DNA of 64,000 nucleotides from the NCBI RefSeq assembly GCF_024753145.1, contig NZ_JANUGU010000012.1, positions 34,559 to 98,558 on the forward strand, in the 5' to 3' direction. Source of the stretch: Massilia terrae. Its GTDB lineage: Bacteria > Pseudomonadota > Gammaproteobacteria > Burkholderiales > Burkholderiaceae_D. This document shows positions 1 through 9,066 of this stretch, piece after piece (the first letter of the stretch is position 1; each line of letters opens with the position of its first letter). The translations under genes were made by a program, and so were the position numbers. The notes beneath the pieces are model-generated. The model did not search any database. It was not told the origin of the DNA and saw only the letters and a program-made list of their open reading frames with translations.

Positions 1-2399
1 AGCGCACCACCCGCACCATGGGCGCGAGCACTGAAAACTGGCAGTGGTATGCGGACAGCTACAAGACCCACCCGGCGACCGACGTCAACGGCCAGCCCTC
101 GGGCCTGACCTCGCGCTGGTGGGGCCAGTCTGGTTTCTACGACCAGAACGGGCACTACTACACCAACTTCATGATGCCGACTTCGGTCAACCTGAACGTG
201 AAGGAAGAAGAGCGCGAGCGCAAGGGCGGCCAGCTGACCCTGCAGTTCAAGCCGATGCGCAACCTGAACCTGACGGCCGACTACTTCCGCTTCGACCTGT
301 CGCAGAACTCGCAGACCAACATCCTGAAGATCCCGGAGTGGAACCTGGCCCGTTATTCTGGTGACGGCAACTGGCCGGGCGGCCGCATGCTGGACGCGCT
401 GACCTTCGACCCGAGCCACACCATCGTCACCGGCGCCCAGTACAGCGCACACCCGGGCAAGACCTATTATTGCAGCGGCGACCAGGCCAAGGCCGGCGGC
501 CTGACCAACACCGGCGGCTTCGGTCCGGACGATTGCACCATCCCGACCCCGCAGATCACCGGCAGCTACAACATCGAGAAGGCCAAGTCGCAAGTCTTCG
601 ACATCAACGCCGACTGGCATGGCGATTCGCTGGACGCCACCTTCAAGGCCGGCCGCACCTGGGCTGGCGGTGGCCCGTCGCTGCAGTTCACCATGCCGAT
701 CAAGCCGCGCGTCCAGAACGCCGACGGCAGCTGGACGCTGGGTAACTACGCCAGCGCCTGGAGCACCAGCGGCACGCCGACCATGACCTTCTCGCCCCAG
801 CTGATGGCCAACCTGATGAAGGGCATCGGCGAGATCGACCTCGGCTCGACCTCCTCGTCGTGGACCACCAACAGCAACCAGCAGAAGTATGCGCAGGGCG
901 ACTTCACCTGGCATACCGACACCAACTGGCTCGATTCGGTCCAGTTCGGCGCCAAGTACCGCGACGGCGGCATCCACCGCAACACCGGCAACAACTACTG
1001 GGTCTGCAAGGGCGCCGATCCGACCAACTACGACAAGCGCTTCCAGGCCGGCTGCGACCCGACCGCCAACAAGTTCCAGCCGCAGTTCCTGTATGGCCAG
1101 TCGCTCAGCAACCTGGCAGGTGGCATCAAGGCCAGCGCTTACCCGGCGATCAACTACCCGGCCTACATCAACTACCTGAACCAGACCTACGGCGCGCAGC
1201 AGACCCGCAACGAGCCTAACTTCGTCTACAACGTCGACGAGAAGATTTCGGCGGCCTACGTGCAGGCGAACATCAAGACCGAGCGCCTGCGCGGCAACGT
1301 CGGCCTGCGTTTCGTGCGTACCAAGCAGCATGCGGACTCGACCGACCAGGTCGATTACTACAACGACTACTTCTACAACGGCGCCAACGGCGCCCCCGCG
1401 CCTTGCCAGGCCGGCGGCGCTCCGGCGGCCGGCGCACCGGCGGGCTCGGGCTGCGTCAGCGGCTTCACCACGCTGCCGGACAGCACCGCGCACACCCAGT
1501 CGTTTGCCGTCAGCTCGCTGGACCGCACCTACAACGACGTGCTGCCGAGCTTCAACCTAGCGTATGACCTGACCCCGGACCTGCTGCTGCGTGCCGCCGC
1601 GTCCAAAGTCATCTCGCGTCCGAGCTACGGCGACATCGCGGCCCCGGGCAACCTGTCGTACTACAGCCAGGAATACGTCAACGACCGCCGCCTGATCGGT
1701 GGTGGCGACCAGCAGGGCTGGTTCGGCGCAGGCAGCAACAAGAGCCTGGAGCCGTACAAGGCCAAGCAGTTCGACCTCGGCCTGGAGTGGTACTTCAAGC
1801 GCGGCTCGGTGCTCGGCGCCGACCTGTTCCGCAAGAACGTGAGCAACTTCTCGGTGCCGGTGGTGCGTGATGTGACCATGAGCGTGGCGGGCCAGCAGGT
1901 GACGGTGCAGAACTACTCGACCAGCGCCGGCGGCCGCGACGGCGTGTCGCAGGGCGTCGAGCTGTACGCGCAGCATTCGCTGGACAATGGCCTCGGCTTC
2001 CAGTTCAACTACACGTACAACAAGACCAACCAGGCAGCGATCTCGCTGGCCGACGGCACCAAGATCGGCACCTCGCCGCTGGTGGGCAGCGCCCGCAACC
2101 AGGCCAACCTCACGGTGTTCTACGAGACCGAGAAGTTCCTGGCGCGCGCTTCCTACAACCGCCGCGGCGAAGTGGTGGATGGCCTGGTCAACGGCTTGAA
2201 CGTGTATGAAGATCCGTACAGCCAGGTCGACGTCAACCTTGCGTACAACTTCACCAAGCAGCTGAGCCTGACCGCTTCGGTGCTGAACCTGACCCGCCAG
2301 GAAACCCGTTCGCACCTCGGCAACGATACCAAGGACCGCTTCTACTCCAATGGGTATGCCGGCCGTGTCGTGTACGGTGGCCTGAACTACAAGTTCTAA
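1..2399 (+). CDS. TonB-dependent receptor, C-terminal part (5' end outside window)
   Basis: The reading frame is open from the first bases of the window, so the N-terminal plug and first barrel strands are missing; the first internal ATG (18) is unlikely to be the true start. The visible ~800 residues are rich in alternating aromatic and polar residues and in Asn/Gly/Tyr loops, as in outer-membrane beta-barrels, and end in the terminal aromatic signature GGLNYKF used for Bam insertion. Family members bind large substrates at the cell surface and import them with TonB energy. Lying just upstream of mannosidase genes, it is the likely outer-membrane importer of the glycan those enzymes digest. 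The substrate assignment is inference. Confidence 0.9.
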   Translation, partial: RTTRTMGASTENWQWYADSYKTHPATDVNGQPSGLTSRWWGQSGFYDQNGHYYTNFMMPTSVNLNVKEEERERKGGQLTLQFKPMRNLNLTADYFRFDLSQNSQTNILKIPEWNLARYSGDGNWPGGRMLDALTFDPSHTIVTGAQYSAHPGKTYYCSGDQAKAGGLTNTGGFGPDDCTIPTPQITGSYNIEKAKSQVFDINADWHGDSLDATFKAGRTWAGGGPSLQFTMPIKPRVQNADGSWTLGNYASAWSTSGTPTMTFSPQLMANLMKGIGEIDLGSTSSSWTTNSNQQKYAQGDFTWHTDTNWLDSVQFGAKYRDGGIHRNTGNNYWVCKGADPTNYDKRFQAGCDPTANKFQPQFLYGQSLSNLAGGIKASAYPAINYPAYINYLNQTYGAQQTRNEPNFVYNVDEKISAAYVQANIKTERLRGNVGLRFVRTKQHADSTDQVDYYNDYFYNGANGAPAPCQAGGAPAAGAPAGSGCVSGFTTLPDSTAHTQSFAVSSLDRTYNDVLPSFNLAYDLTPDLLLRAAASKVISRPSYGDIAAPGNLSYYSQEYVNDRRLIGGGDQQGWFGAGSNKSLEPYKAKQFDLGLEWYFKRGSVLGADLFRKNVSNFSVPVVRDVTMSVAGQQVTVQNYSTSAGGRDGVSQGVELYAQHSLDNGLGFQFNYTYNKTNQAAISLADGTKIGTSPLVGSARNQANLTVFYETEKFLARASYNRRGEVVDGLVNGLNVYEDPYSQVDVNLAYNFTKQLSLTASVLNLTRQETRSHLGNDTKDRFYSNGYAGRVVYGGLNYKF

Positions 2400-2410
2400 T
2401 CCTCCCTGTC

Positions 2411-2435
2411 CCTCCCCGCCGCCGGGGTGGGGAGG
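2411..2435 (+). terminator. Hairpin after TonB receptor gene
   Basis: CCTCCCC (2411-2417) and GGGGAGG (2429-2435) form a perfect 7-bp GC stem with an 11-nt loop, 12 bases after the receptor stop codon. Only a weak T-rich tail follows, so it may attenuate rather than stop transcription into the halogenase-like gene. Confidence 0.45.
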
Positions 2436-2493
2436 TGTCTTCAACGGCTTTGCCCGCCCTCCTGGCAAAGCCGTCTTTTCTTTGGACGGCGCA

Positions 2494-4014
2494 ATGGACA
2501 AGCACAAGCGGATCAGCAATATCACCGTCATCGGAGGCGGCAGCGCGGGCTGGATGGCCGCCGCGGCCCTTGCAACCTACCTCGGCAAGGGCGCCACGAT
2601 CCGCCTGGTCGAGTCCGAGGAAATCGGCATCGTCGGCGTCGGCGAGGCCAGCGTCCCCCACATCAGGCAATTCAACGGACAAATGCTCGGCATCGACGAA
2701 GCCGAGTTCGTCAAACGCACGCAGGGCACGATCAAGCTCGGCGTCCAATTCAATCACTGGGGCCGCATCGGCGACTCCTACCTGCACGGCTTCGGCGCCA
2801 TCGGGCGCTCGCTCGGGCCGCTGCCTTTCCACCAGTTCTGGCTCAAGCTGCGCCTCGCGGGGCGCGCGGGGCCGATCGGCGACTATTCACCGCAGACCAT
2901 GATGGCGCCACGCGGCAAATTCGCGCCCGGCGACCGCAATGCGGGGCCGGATTCGCCGCTGGGCGACATCGCCTACGCCTACCACTTCGATGCCGGCCTG
3001 TACGCGCGCTACCTGCGCGAGCTGGCCGAGGCGCGCGGCGTGCAGCGCATCGAAGGCAAGGTCGTCAGCGTGCAGCAGCGCGCCGACGACGGTTTCATCG
3101 AATCGGTGACCATGGAATCGGGCCAGGTGGTCGGCGGCGAACTGTTCGTCGACTGCTCGGGCTTCCGCGGCCTGCTGATCGAGCAGACCCTGGAAACCGG
3201 CTACGTCGACTGGTCGCACTGGCTGCCGTGCGACCGCGCGATGGCCGTGGCCAGCGAGAAGCTGGAAACCATCACCCCGTACACGCGCTCCACCGCGTTG
3301 GCGGCCGGCTGGCAGTGGCGGGTGCCGCTGCAGCACCGCACCGGCAATGGCTACGTCTATTCGAGCAAGTACTGCAGCGACGACGAGGCGGTGGCGACCG
3401 TGCTCGCCAATATCGACGGCAAGGCGCTGGGCGAGCCGCGCCCGCTGCGCTTCGTCACCGGCATGCGCAAGAAATTCTGGAACAAGAACGTGGTGGCGCT
3501 CGGCCTCGCCAGCGGCTTCCTCGAACCGCTGGAATCGACCAGCATCTACCTGGCGCAGTCGGGCATTACGCGCCTGCTGAGCCTGTTCCCGAAGCAGGAT
3601 TTCAATCCGCTGCTGGCCGAGCGCTTCAACCGCGAATCCGCCTTCGAGTACGAGCGCATCCGCGACTTCCTGATCCTGCACTACAACGCCACCGAACGTA
3701 ACGACACGCCGTTCTGGGACTATTGCCGCACCATGGACATTCCGGACACCCTGCGCGAGGCGATCGACCTGTTCCGCAGCGACGGCCGCTACTTCCGCAA
3801 TGGCGAAGACTTCTTCGCCTTGCCGAGCTGGGTGCAGGTGATGCTGGGCCAGCGCATCGTGCCGCAAAGCTACCACCCGATCGTGGACGAACTTCCGGAA
3901 GGGCGCCTGCTCGATTATGTCGAGGGCACGCGCCAGATGCTGGAACATGCGGTGGCTTCGATGCCGACGCATGCGGAATGGATCGACCGCTACTGGAAGG
4001 CGCCCGCGCCATGA
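2494..4014 (+). CDS. Tryptophan-halogenase family flavoprotein
   Basis: 506 residues from ATG 2494 (an in-frame TTG lies at 2482). The N-terminus carries the FAD-binding motif VIGGGSAGW (about residues 12-20). The family motif WxWxIP appears as WQWRVP near residue 272, a Lys sits at residue 81 in TIKLG (position of the catalytic Lys of PrnA-type enzymes), and FLEPLESTSIY near 342-352 matches the region of the catalytic Glu. In characterised members FADH2 makes HOCl, which the Lys directs onto a substrate indole. Homologues linked to TonB receptors in sugar loci of Caulobacter and Xanthomonas relatives have no established substrate, and that is the context here. The stop overlaps the next gene's start (ATGA), so the two are translationally coupled. 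The fold is sure; halogenation is not. Confidence 0.85.
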   Translation: MDKHKRISNITVIGGGSAGWMAAAALATYLGKGATIRLVESEEIGIVGVGEASVPHIRQFNGQMLGIDEAEFVKRTQGTIKLGVQFNHWGRIGDSYLHGFGAIGRSLGPLPFHQFWLKLRLAGRAGPIGDYSPQTMMAPRGKFAPGDRNAGPDSPLGDIAYAYHFDAGLYARYLRELAEARGVQRIEGKVVSVQQRADDGFIESVTMESGQVVGGELFVDCSGFRGLLIEQTLETGYVDWSHWLPCDRAMAVASEKLETITPYTRSTALAAGWQWRVPLQHRTGNGYVYSSKYCSDDEAVATVLANIDGKALGEPRPLRFVTGMRKKFWNKNVVALGLASGFLEPLESTSIYLAQSGITRLLSLFPKQDFNPLLAERFNRESAFEYERIRDFLILHYNATERNDTPFWDYCRTMDIPDTLREAIDLFRSDGRYFRNGEDFFALPSWVQVMLGQRIVPQSYHPIVDELPEGRLLDYVEGTRQMLEHAVASMPTHAEWIDRYWKAPAP

Positions 4015-6653
4015 CGGGCCGCCCCTTCGCGCGGCTGTTCCTGGGACTGGTCCTGGCCGCAGCCGCAGCGTCGGCCGTGGCGGGCGACGTCGTCATCGAC
4101 AGGGGCTGGACCTTCCGCCTCCTGCCCGGCAACGCCCAGCAGGCCGCCCATCCGGAAGCGGCCGCCTGGCACCCGGCCACAGTGCCGGGCACGGTGCATA
4201 CCGACCTGTTCGCCGGCAAGCTGATCCCCGATCCCTACGTCGGCGCGCCGGAAGCGGGCCTGCAATGGATCGGCCTGGGCGACTGGGAGTACAGCACGCG
4301 CTTCGATGCGCCGCCGGCCGCGCTGAAGGACGCGCGCAACGACCTGGTGTTCGAAGGACTCGATACCCTGGCCGAAGTCTGGCTCAATGGCGCCAAGGTG
4401 CTGGACGCCGACAACGCCTTCCGCACCTGGCGCGTGCCGGTGCAGGGCAAGCTGCGCGCCAAGGGCAATGAATTGCGCATCGTGCTGCGCTCGCCGATCG
4501 CCAAGCTGCTGCCCCAGGTGCAGGCGATGCCGCACAAGCTGCTCGGCAACTACCCCTCGCCCTACGGCGACGAGCCGAAGGACGCGATGACCGCCAACTT
4601 CGTGCGCAAGCCCGGCTACCACTACGGCTGGGACTGGGGCCCGCGCTACGTCACTGCCGGCATCTGGAAGCCGGTTGTGCTGCAAAGCTGGGACCAGGTG
4701 CGCATCGACAAGCTGCAGTTGCGCCAGGACCACGTCGACGCGGCGCGCGCCGACATCGCCGCCGCCGTGACGGCCGATGCCGTGCGCGACGGCGCCTACG
4801 AGCTGCGCCTGTGGCAGACCGCCCCGGACGGCAAGCGCACGCTGGCGGCGCAGCAGCGCGTGCAATGGCATGCCGGCGCCAACCGCGCCGAATTGCCGGT
4901 GCACGTGGACCGCCCGCAACGCTGGTTCCCGAACGGCTACGGCGCCCAGCCGCTGTACCGCTACGAGCTCGAGGTCGCCGACGGCAAGGCCGCCATCGCC
5001 GGCGCCAGCGCGCGCACGGGCCTGCGCAGCATCGAGCTGCGCCGCGATCCCGACGACAAGGGGCGCAGCTTCTATTTTGCCGTCAACGGCATCCCGGTGT
5101 TCGCCAAGGGCGCGAACAGCATCCCCTTCGACATGTTCCAGCCGCGCGTCACCAAGGCGCAGCTGCGCCGGGTGCTGCAGTCGGCGCGCGACGCGAACAT
5201 GAATTTCCTGCGCAGCTGGGGCGGCGGCTATTACGAGAGCGACGATTTCTTCGACCTCGCCGACGAGCTGGGCCTCTTGGTGTGGCAGGACTTCATGTTC
5301 GGCGGCGGCATGCCGCCCGCCTACGACGACGCCTTCCGCGCCAATGTGGTGGCCGAGGCGCGCGACAATGTGCGGCGCCTGCGCAACCATCCCAGCCTGG
5401 CGCTGTGGTGCGGCAACAATGAGGAAGAGATCGCCTGGAAGTACTGGGGCGCCGGCAAGGAGCTGACCGCGGCCGATCCGGCCTTCGCGGCCAAGGTGTG
5501 GAACGGCTACAAGCAGCTGTTCGGCGCCGACCTGCGCAAGGTGGTGGCGGAAGAGGGCGGCGGCATCGCCTACTGGGCCAGCTCGCCCAGCGACGACCTG
5601 GCCGAGGTCGCCAACACGCCGGCCAGCGGCGACATGCACTACTGGGAAGTGTGGGGCAATCCGGCATACCCGCCGGTGAAATACCTGGAGATCACGCCGC
5701 GCTTCATGTCCGAGTACGGTTTGCAGGCCTGGCCATCCCAGCGCACCATCGACGCCTTCGCCAAGCGCGAGGACCAGGGCCTGGCCACGCCGGTCATCGA
5801 GGCGCACCAGAAATTCCTGGCCGGCAAGGGCAACGAGCGGTTGATGAAGTACGTGGACTACGAGTTTGGCGCCACGACGAATTTTGCCGATTTCGTCTAC
5901 CTGAGCCAGGCCGCGCAGGCCGAAGGCATCGAACTGGCCGCGCTGCACCACCGCGCCAGCCGGCCATACACGATGGGTTCGCTGTACTGGCAGCTCAACG
6001 ACGTGTGGCCGGGCGCCTCGTGGTCCAGTGTCGACTGGTTCGGGCGCTGGAAGGCGCTGCAGTTCCACGCGCGCCGCTTCTACGCGCCGGTCGCGGTGGC
6101 CGCCCTGCGCGGGGCCGACGGCAAGACCACGGTCAGCCTGCTCAACGACCGCACCAGGCCCCTGCGCGGCGAGCTGCGCCTGCGCGTGATCGGCCTGGAC
6201 GGCAAGGTCCTGCGCGATGAGAAGAAGCCGGTCGAGCTGGCGCCACTGTCGTCGACCGCGGCGGCGACCTATGCCGACGCCGACCTTCTAGGCAATGCCG
6301 ATCCCGCGTCCACCGTCGCCGTGTTCGAGTTGCGGCTGGCGGGCGAGCCGGCCTCGCGCGGCGTGGTGTATTTCAAGGCCGCCAAGGACATGCCGTGGCG
6401 CGACCCCGGCCTGCGCGCCCAGTGGCGGCGTGACGGTAGCGGCTACGCGCTGGAGCTGCATGCGGACAAGCTGGCGCGCGCCGTCTGGATCGACTTCGGC
6501 GATGTGGATGCCGAGGTCTCCGACAACGCCATGACCCTGCTGCCGGGCGAAAGCGTGACCCTGCACGTCACGACGAAAGCGAGCCTGGAAACGTTGCAGA
6601 AATCGCTGAGCCTGCGTTCACTGGCGGACGTCCTGTTTACTAAAACGCGCTAA
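4011..6653 (+). CDS. GH2 beta-mannosidase, exported
   Basis: 880 residues from the ATG that overlaps the previous stop. A signal peptide (RLFLGLVLAAAAASAVAG) directs it to the periplasm. The layout is that of GH2 beta-mannosidases: a jelly-roll sugar-binding domain, two immunoglobulin-like domains and a TIM barrel. WCGNNEEE holds the acid/base Glu (E471) and FMSEYGLQ the nucleophile Glu (E568); WGWDWGP (spelled YGWDWGPRY here) is also typical of the subfamily. It removes terminal beta-mannose, such as the Man-beta-1,4-GlcNAc of an N-glycan core or beta-mannan oligomers. Length (usual ~850-900) and catalytic residues are intact. Confidence 0.92.
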   Translation: MTGRPFARLFLGLVLAAAAASAVAGDVVIDRGWTFRLLPGNAQQAAHPEAAAWHPATVPGTVHTDLFAGKLIPDPYVGAPEAGLQWIGLGDWEYSTRFDAPPAALKDARNDLVFEGLDTLAEVWLNGAKVLDADNAFRTWRVPVQGKLRAKGNELRIVLRSPIAKLLPQVQAMPHKLLGNYPSPYGDEPKDAMTANFVRKPGYHYGWDWGPRYVTAGIWKPVVLQSWDQVRIDKLQLRQDHVDAARADIAAAVTADAVRDGAYELRLWQTAPDGKRTLAAQQRVQWHAGANRAELPVHVDRPQRWFPNGYGAQPLYRYELEVADGKAAIAGASARTGLRSIELRRDPDDKGRSFYFAVNGIPVFAKGANSIPFDMFQPRVTKAQLRRVLQSARDANMNFLRSWGGGYYESDDFFDLADELGLLVWQDFMFGGGMPPAYDDAFRANVVAEARDNVRRLRNHPSLALWCGNNEEEIAWKYWGAGKELTAADPAFAAKVWNGYKQLFGADLRKVVAEEGGGIAYWASSPSDDLAEVANTPASGDMHYWEVWGNPAYPPVKYLEITPRFMSEYGLQAWPSQRTIDAFAKREDQGLATPVIEAHQKFLAGKGNERLMKYVDYEFGATTNFADFVYLSQAAQAEGIELAALHHRASRPYTMGSLYWQLNDVWPGASWSSVDWFGRWKALQFHARRFYAPVAVAALRGADGKTTVSLLNDRTRPLRGELRLRVIGLDGKVLRDEKKPVELAPLSSTAAATYADADLLGNADPASTVAVFELRLAGEPASRGVVYFKAAKDMPWRDPGLRAQWRRDGSGYALELHADKLARAVWIDFGDVDAEVSDNAMTLLPGESVTLHVTTKASLETLQKSLSLRSLADVLFTKTR

Positions 6654-6679
6654 AAAAGGCCCTGTTTTACTAAGTTTGA

Positions 6680-6708
6680 TTGACGCTCAAATATGGCTGG
6701 GATAAAAC
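6680..6708 (+). promoter_or_regulatory. Promoter, with LacI-type operator candidate, before the mannose operon
   Basis: TTGACG (6680-6685), 17 bases, then TAAAAC (6703-6708) make a good sigma-70 promoter in the 189-base gap before the LacI gene. An inverted repeat TTTGA-N7-TCAAA (6675-6691) overlaps the -35 box, a fitting place for autoregulation by the LacI protein. Seen in sequence; function is inferred. Confidence 0.55.
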
Positions 6709-6804
6709 TTAGCCATTGAGCGGACAAGGGGAAAATCAGCCCCGACGGACGCCGGAAAAAACGCATCACAAGCGTTTATTAAAACCGAATACTGGAGACA
6801 TTTC

Positions 6805-6846
6805 ATGCACTTGATTTCGCCTCGTCGCAGAGGGGCGCAGCCATGA
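6805..6846 (+). CDS. Possible 13-codon leader ORF overlapping the lacI-type start
   Basis: ATG 6805 opens MHLISPRRRGAQP, ending in a TGA (6844-6846) that overlaps the regulator's ATG (6843) as ATGA. A GGAGA ribosome site lies 9-13 bases upstream, in the same TGGAGACA context that precedes the sugar transporter gene. This arrangement could couple regulator translation to leader translation. It may also be chance; no conservation test was possible. Confidence 0.3.
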   Translation: MHLISPRRRGAQP

Positions 6847-7829
6847 GCGACGTCACGCTGCGCGACATCGCGGAAGTCACCGGCCTCTCGATCGGCACGG
6901 TGTCGCGGGCGCTGAAGAACCAGGCCGGCATGACCGAGGCGACCCGCTGCAAGGTGCGCGATGCCGCCCTGCGCCTCGGCTACGACTTCGCCCAGCTGAA
7001 GAAAGGCCGCATCCGCCGCATCGCCTTCCTGCTGCACAGCCAGCACAACACGCTCGCGTCGAGCCCGTTCTACTCGCCAGTGCTGCACGGGGCGGAAGAA
7101 GCCTGCCGGCGCGAGGGCGTGGCCCTGTCCTTCATCGCGGTCGGCCCGGCCGAGCCGGTGCTGGGCCAGATCCGCCTGCACCAGCCCGATGCGATCGTCT
7201 GCGCCGGCTTCTTCGAGCCGGAAGTGCTGGCGGCCCTGCAGACGGTCGGCAAGCCGATCGTGCTGGTGGACATGCAGCGGCGTGGCTTCACCTCGATCAA
7301 TCCGGACAATATGCGCGGCGGCTACCTGGCTACCCAGCACCTGCTGCGCTGCGGCCGCAAGCGCATCGCCATGCTGTCCGGCTCGATGGCCCACTACAGC
7401 ATCCAGCAGCGCAACCGCGGCTTCCGCCAGGCCCTGTTCGATGCCAAGGTCCATGCCGATCCGGACCTGGAAGTCATCGTGCCGTCGATGGGCGAAGGCG
7501 ACGAAGGCGTGGCGGAAGCCATGCGCACCCTGCTGTCGCTGCCGCGGCGCGCCGATGCGGTGTTCTGCTACAACGACAGCACCGCGCTGGCGGCCATGAA
7601 GTACTGCCTGAACGAGGGCATGAAGATCCCGTATGACATCGCCATTGTCGGCTTCGACGACATTGGCGCCGCCGCCGCCGCCATCCCGCCGCTCAGCACC
7701 ATCCGCGTGGACAAGGAAGCGCTCGGCCGCGCCGGCGTCGAGTTGCTGCTCCAGGCCTCCGAAGAAAACCAAGCCCAGATAACCCTGCCAGTCGAAATGA
7801 TCGTGCGCGAAAGCAGCTGCGACGACTAG
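6843..7829 (+). CDS. LacI-family transcriptional regulator
   Basis: 328 residues, the usual LacI length. Residues 4-24 form the helix-turn-helix (VTLRDIAEVTGLSIGTVSRAL), followed by a hinge and a periplasmic-binding-protein-like effector domain ending in the common STIRVDKEALGRAGVELLL region. An AGAGGGG ribosome site sits 7 bases before the ATG. As first gene of the run of mannose genes it is the likely local repressor, responding to mannose, a mannoside or a downstream sugar phosphate. The effector cannot be read from sequence. Confidence 0.92.
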   Translation: MSDVTLRDIAEVTGLSIGTVSRALKNQAGMTEATRCKVRDAALRLGYDFAQLKKGRIRRIAFLLHSQHNTLASSPFYSPVLHGAEEACRREGVALSFIAVGPAEPVLGQIRLHQPDAIVCAGFFEPEVLAALQTVGKPIVLVDMQRRGFTSINPDNMRGGYLATQHLLRCGRKRIAMLSGSMAHYSIQQRNRGFRQALFDAKVHADPDLEVIVPSMGEGDEGVAEAMRTLLSLPRRADAVFCYNDSTALAAMKYCLNEGMKIPYDIAIVGFDDIGAAAAAIPPLSTIRVDKEALGRAGVELLLQASEENQAQITLPVEMIVRESSCDD

Positions 7830-7851
7830 TGCCCTAACCCTGAAATCATCA

Positions 7852-9066
7852 ATGTCCAACTTCCCGAATTTCCGCAGCCCGGCCGTGCTGCTCGACCACG
7901 CGCGCCACACCATGCGTTTCTACCACCCGCGCGCGATCGATCCCGCCGGCGGCCTGTTCCACTATTTCAAGGACGACGGCACCGTCTACGACAAGACCCA
8001 TCGCCACCTGGTCAGCAGCACGCGCTACGTGTTCACCTATGCGATGGCCTACCGTCATTTCCAGGAGCCGGCCTACCTGGACGGGCTGAAGCAAGCCCTG
8101 CGCTTCCTGCGCGAGGCGCACCGCGCGCCCGACGGCGACGGCTACGCCTGGATGCTGGACGGCGGCAAGGTCGAGGACGGCACCCAGCACGCCTACGGCC
8201 AGGCCTTCGTGCTGCTGGCCTATGCCCACGCCACGATGGCCGGGCTGGAAGAGGCGCGCCCGTGGATCGCCGAGACCTTCGAGCTGATGGAGCGCCATTT
8301 CTGGGATGCCGAGGCCGGCCTGTACGCCGATGAAGCCAGCCAGGACTGGAGCGTGCTGTCGGGCTATCGCGGCCAGAACGCGAACATGCATTCCTGCGAG
8401 GCGCTGCAGGCTGCGTATCAGGCCACCGGCGAGAAACGCTACCTGGAGCGCGCCTATACCATCGCCCAGAACATCACCCAGCGCCAGGCAGCCCGTTGCG
8501 GCGGCCTGATCTGGGAGCACTACGACGCCCAGTGGCAGCCCGACTGGAAATTCAATATCGACGATCCGGAAAACCTGTTCCGCCCGTGGGGCTACCAGCC
8601 GGGCCACTTCACCGAGTGGGCCAAGCTGCTGGTCCAGCTGGAAGCGCGCGGCGCGGTGCTGGACAAGGACCTGGGCTGGCTGCTGCCGACCGCCGAGCGC
8701 CTGTTCACGGTGGCGCTGGAAAAGGGCTGGGACGAGATGCACGGCGGCGTGTGTTATTCGCTGGCGCCGAACCTGTCCGTGTGCGATCCGCACAAGTATT
8801 TCTGGGTGCAGGCCGAGAGCGCGGCTGCTGCCGCCATGCTGGCCGAGCGCACCGGCAAGCAGGAGTACTGGGACTGGTACCAGCGCCTGTGGGAATACAG
8901 CTGGACCCACATGGTCGACCACAAATACGGCGCCTGGTACCGCATCCTCGACCGCGAGAACCGCAAGCTCTCCGACGAGAAGAGCCCGGCCGGCAAGGTC
9001 GACTATCACACGATGGGCGCCTGCTACGACATCGTGAGCGTGCTGGGACGGGACGGCCATGCATGA
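7852..9066 (+). CDS. AGE-family mannose isomerase/epimerase
   Basis: 404 residues of an (alpha/alpha)6-barrel of the N-acylglucosamine 2-epimerase family. Two His residues match the catalytic pair of mannose/aldose-ketose isomerases (YihS, ManI): H252 in QPGHFTEW and H386 in DYHTMGACYD. Lack of a signal peptide places it in the cytoplasm. Next to a PfkB kinase and mannosidases, conversion of D-mannose to D-fructose is the most economical role. Its end overlaps the next start by 8 bases. There is only a weak ribosome site, so translation may depend on read-through from the regulator. Confidence 0.85.
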   Translation: MSNFPNFRSPAVLLDHARHTMRFYHPRAIDPAGGLFHYFKDDGTVYDKTHRHLVSSTRYVFTYAMAYRHFQEPAYLDGLKQALRFLREAHRAPDGDGYAWMLDGGKVEDGTQHAYGQAFVLLAYAHATMAGLEEARPWIAETFELMERHFWDAEAGLYADEASQDWSVLSGYRGQNANMHSCEALQAAYQATGEKRYLERAYTIAQNITQRQAARCGGLIWEHYDAQWQPDWKFNIDDPENLFRPWGYQPGHFTEWAKLLVQLEARGAVLDKDLGWLLPTAERLFTVALEKGWDEMHGGVCYSLAPNLSVCDPHKYFWVQAESAAAAAMLAERTGKQEYWDWYQRLWEYSWTHMVDHKYGAWYRILDRENRKLSDEKSPAGKVDYHTMGACYDIVSVLGRDGHA

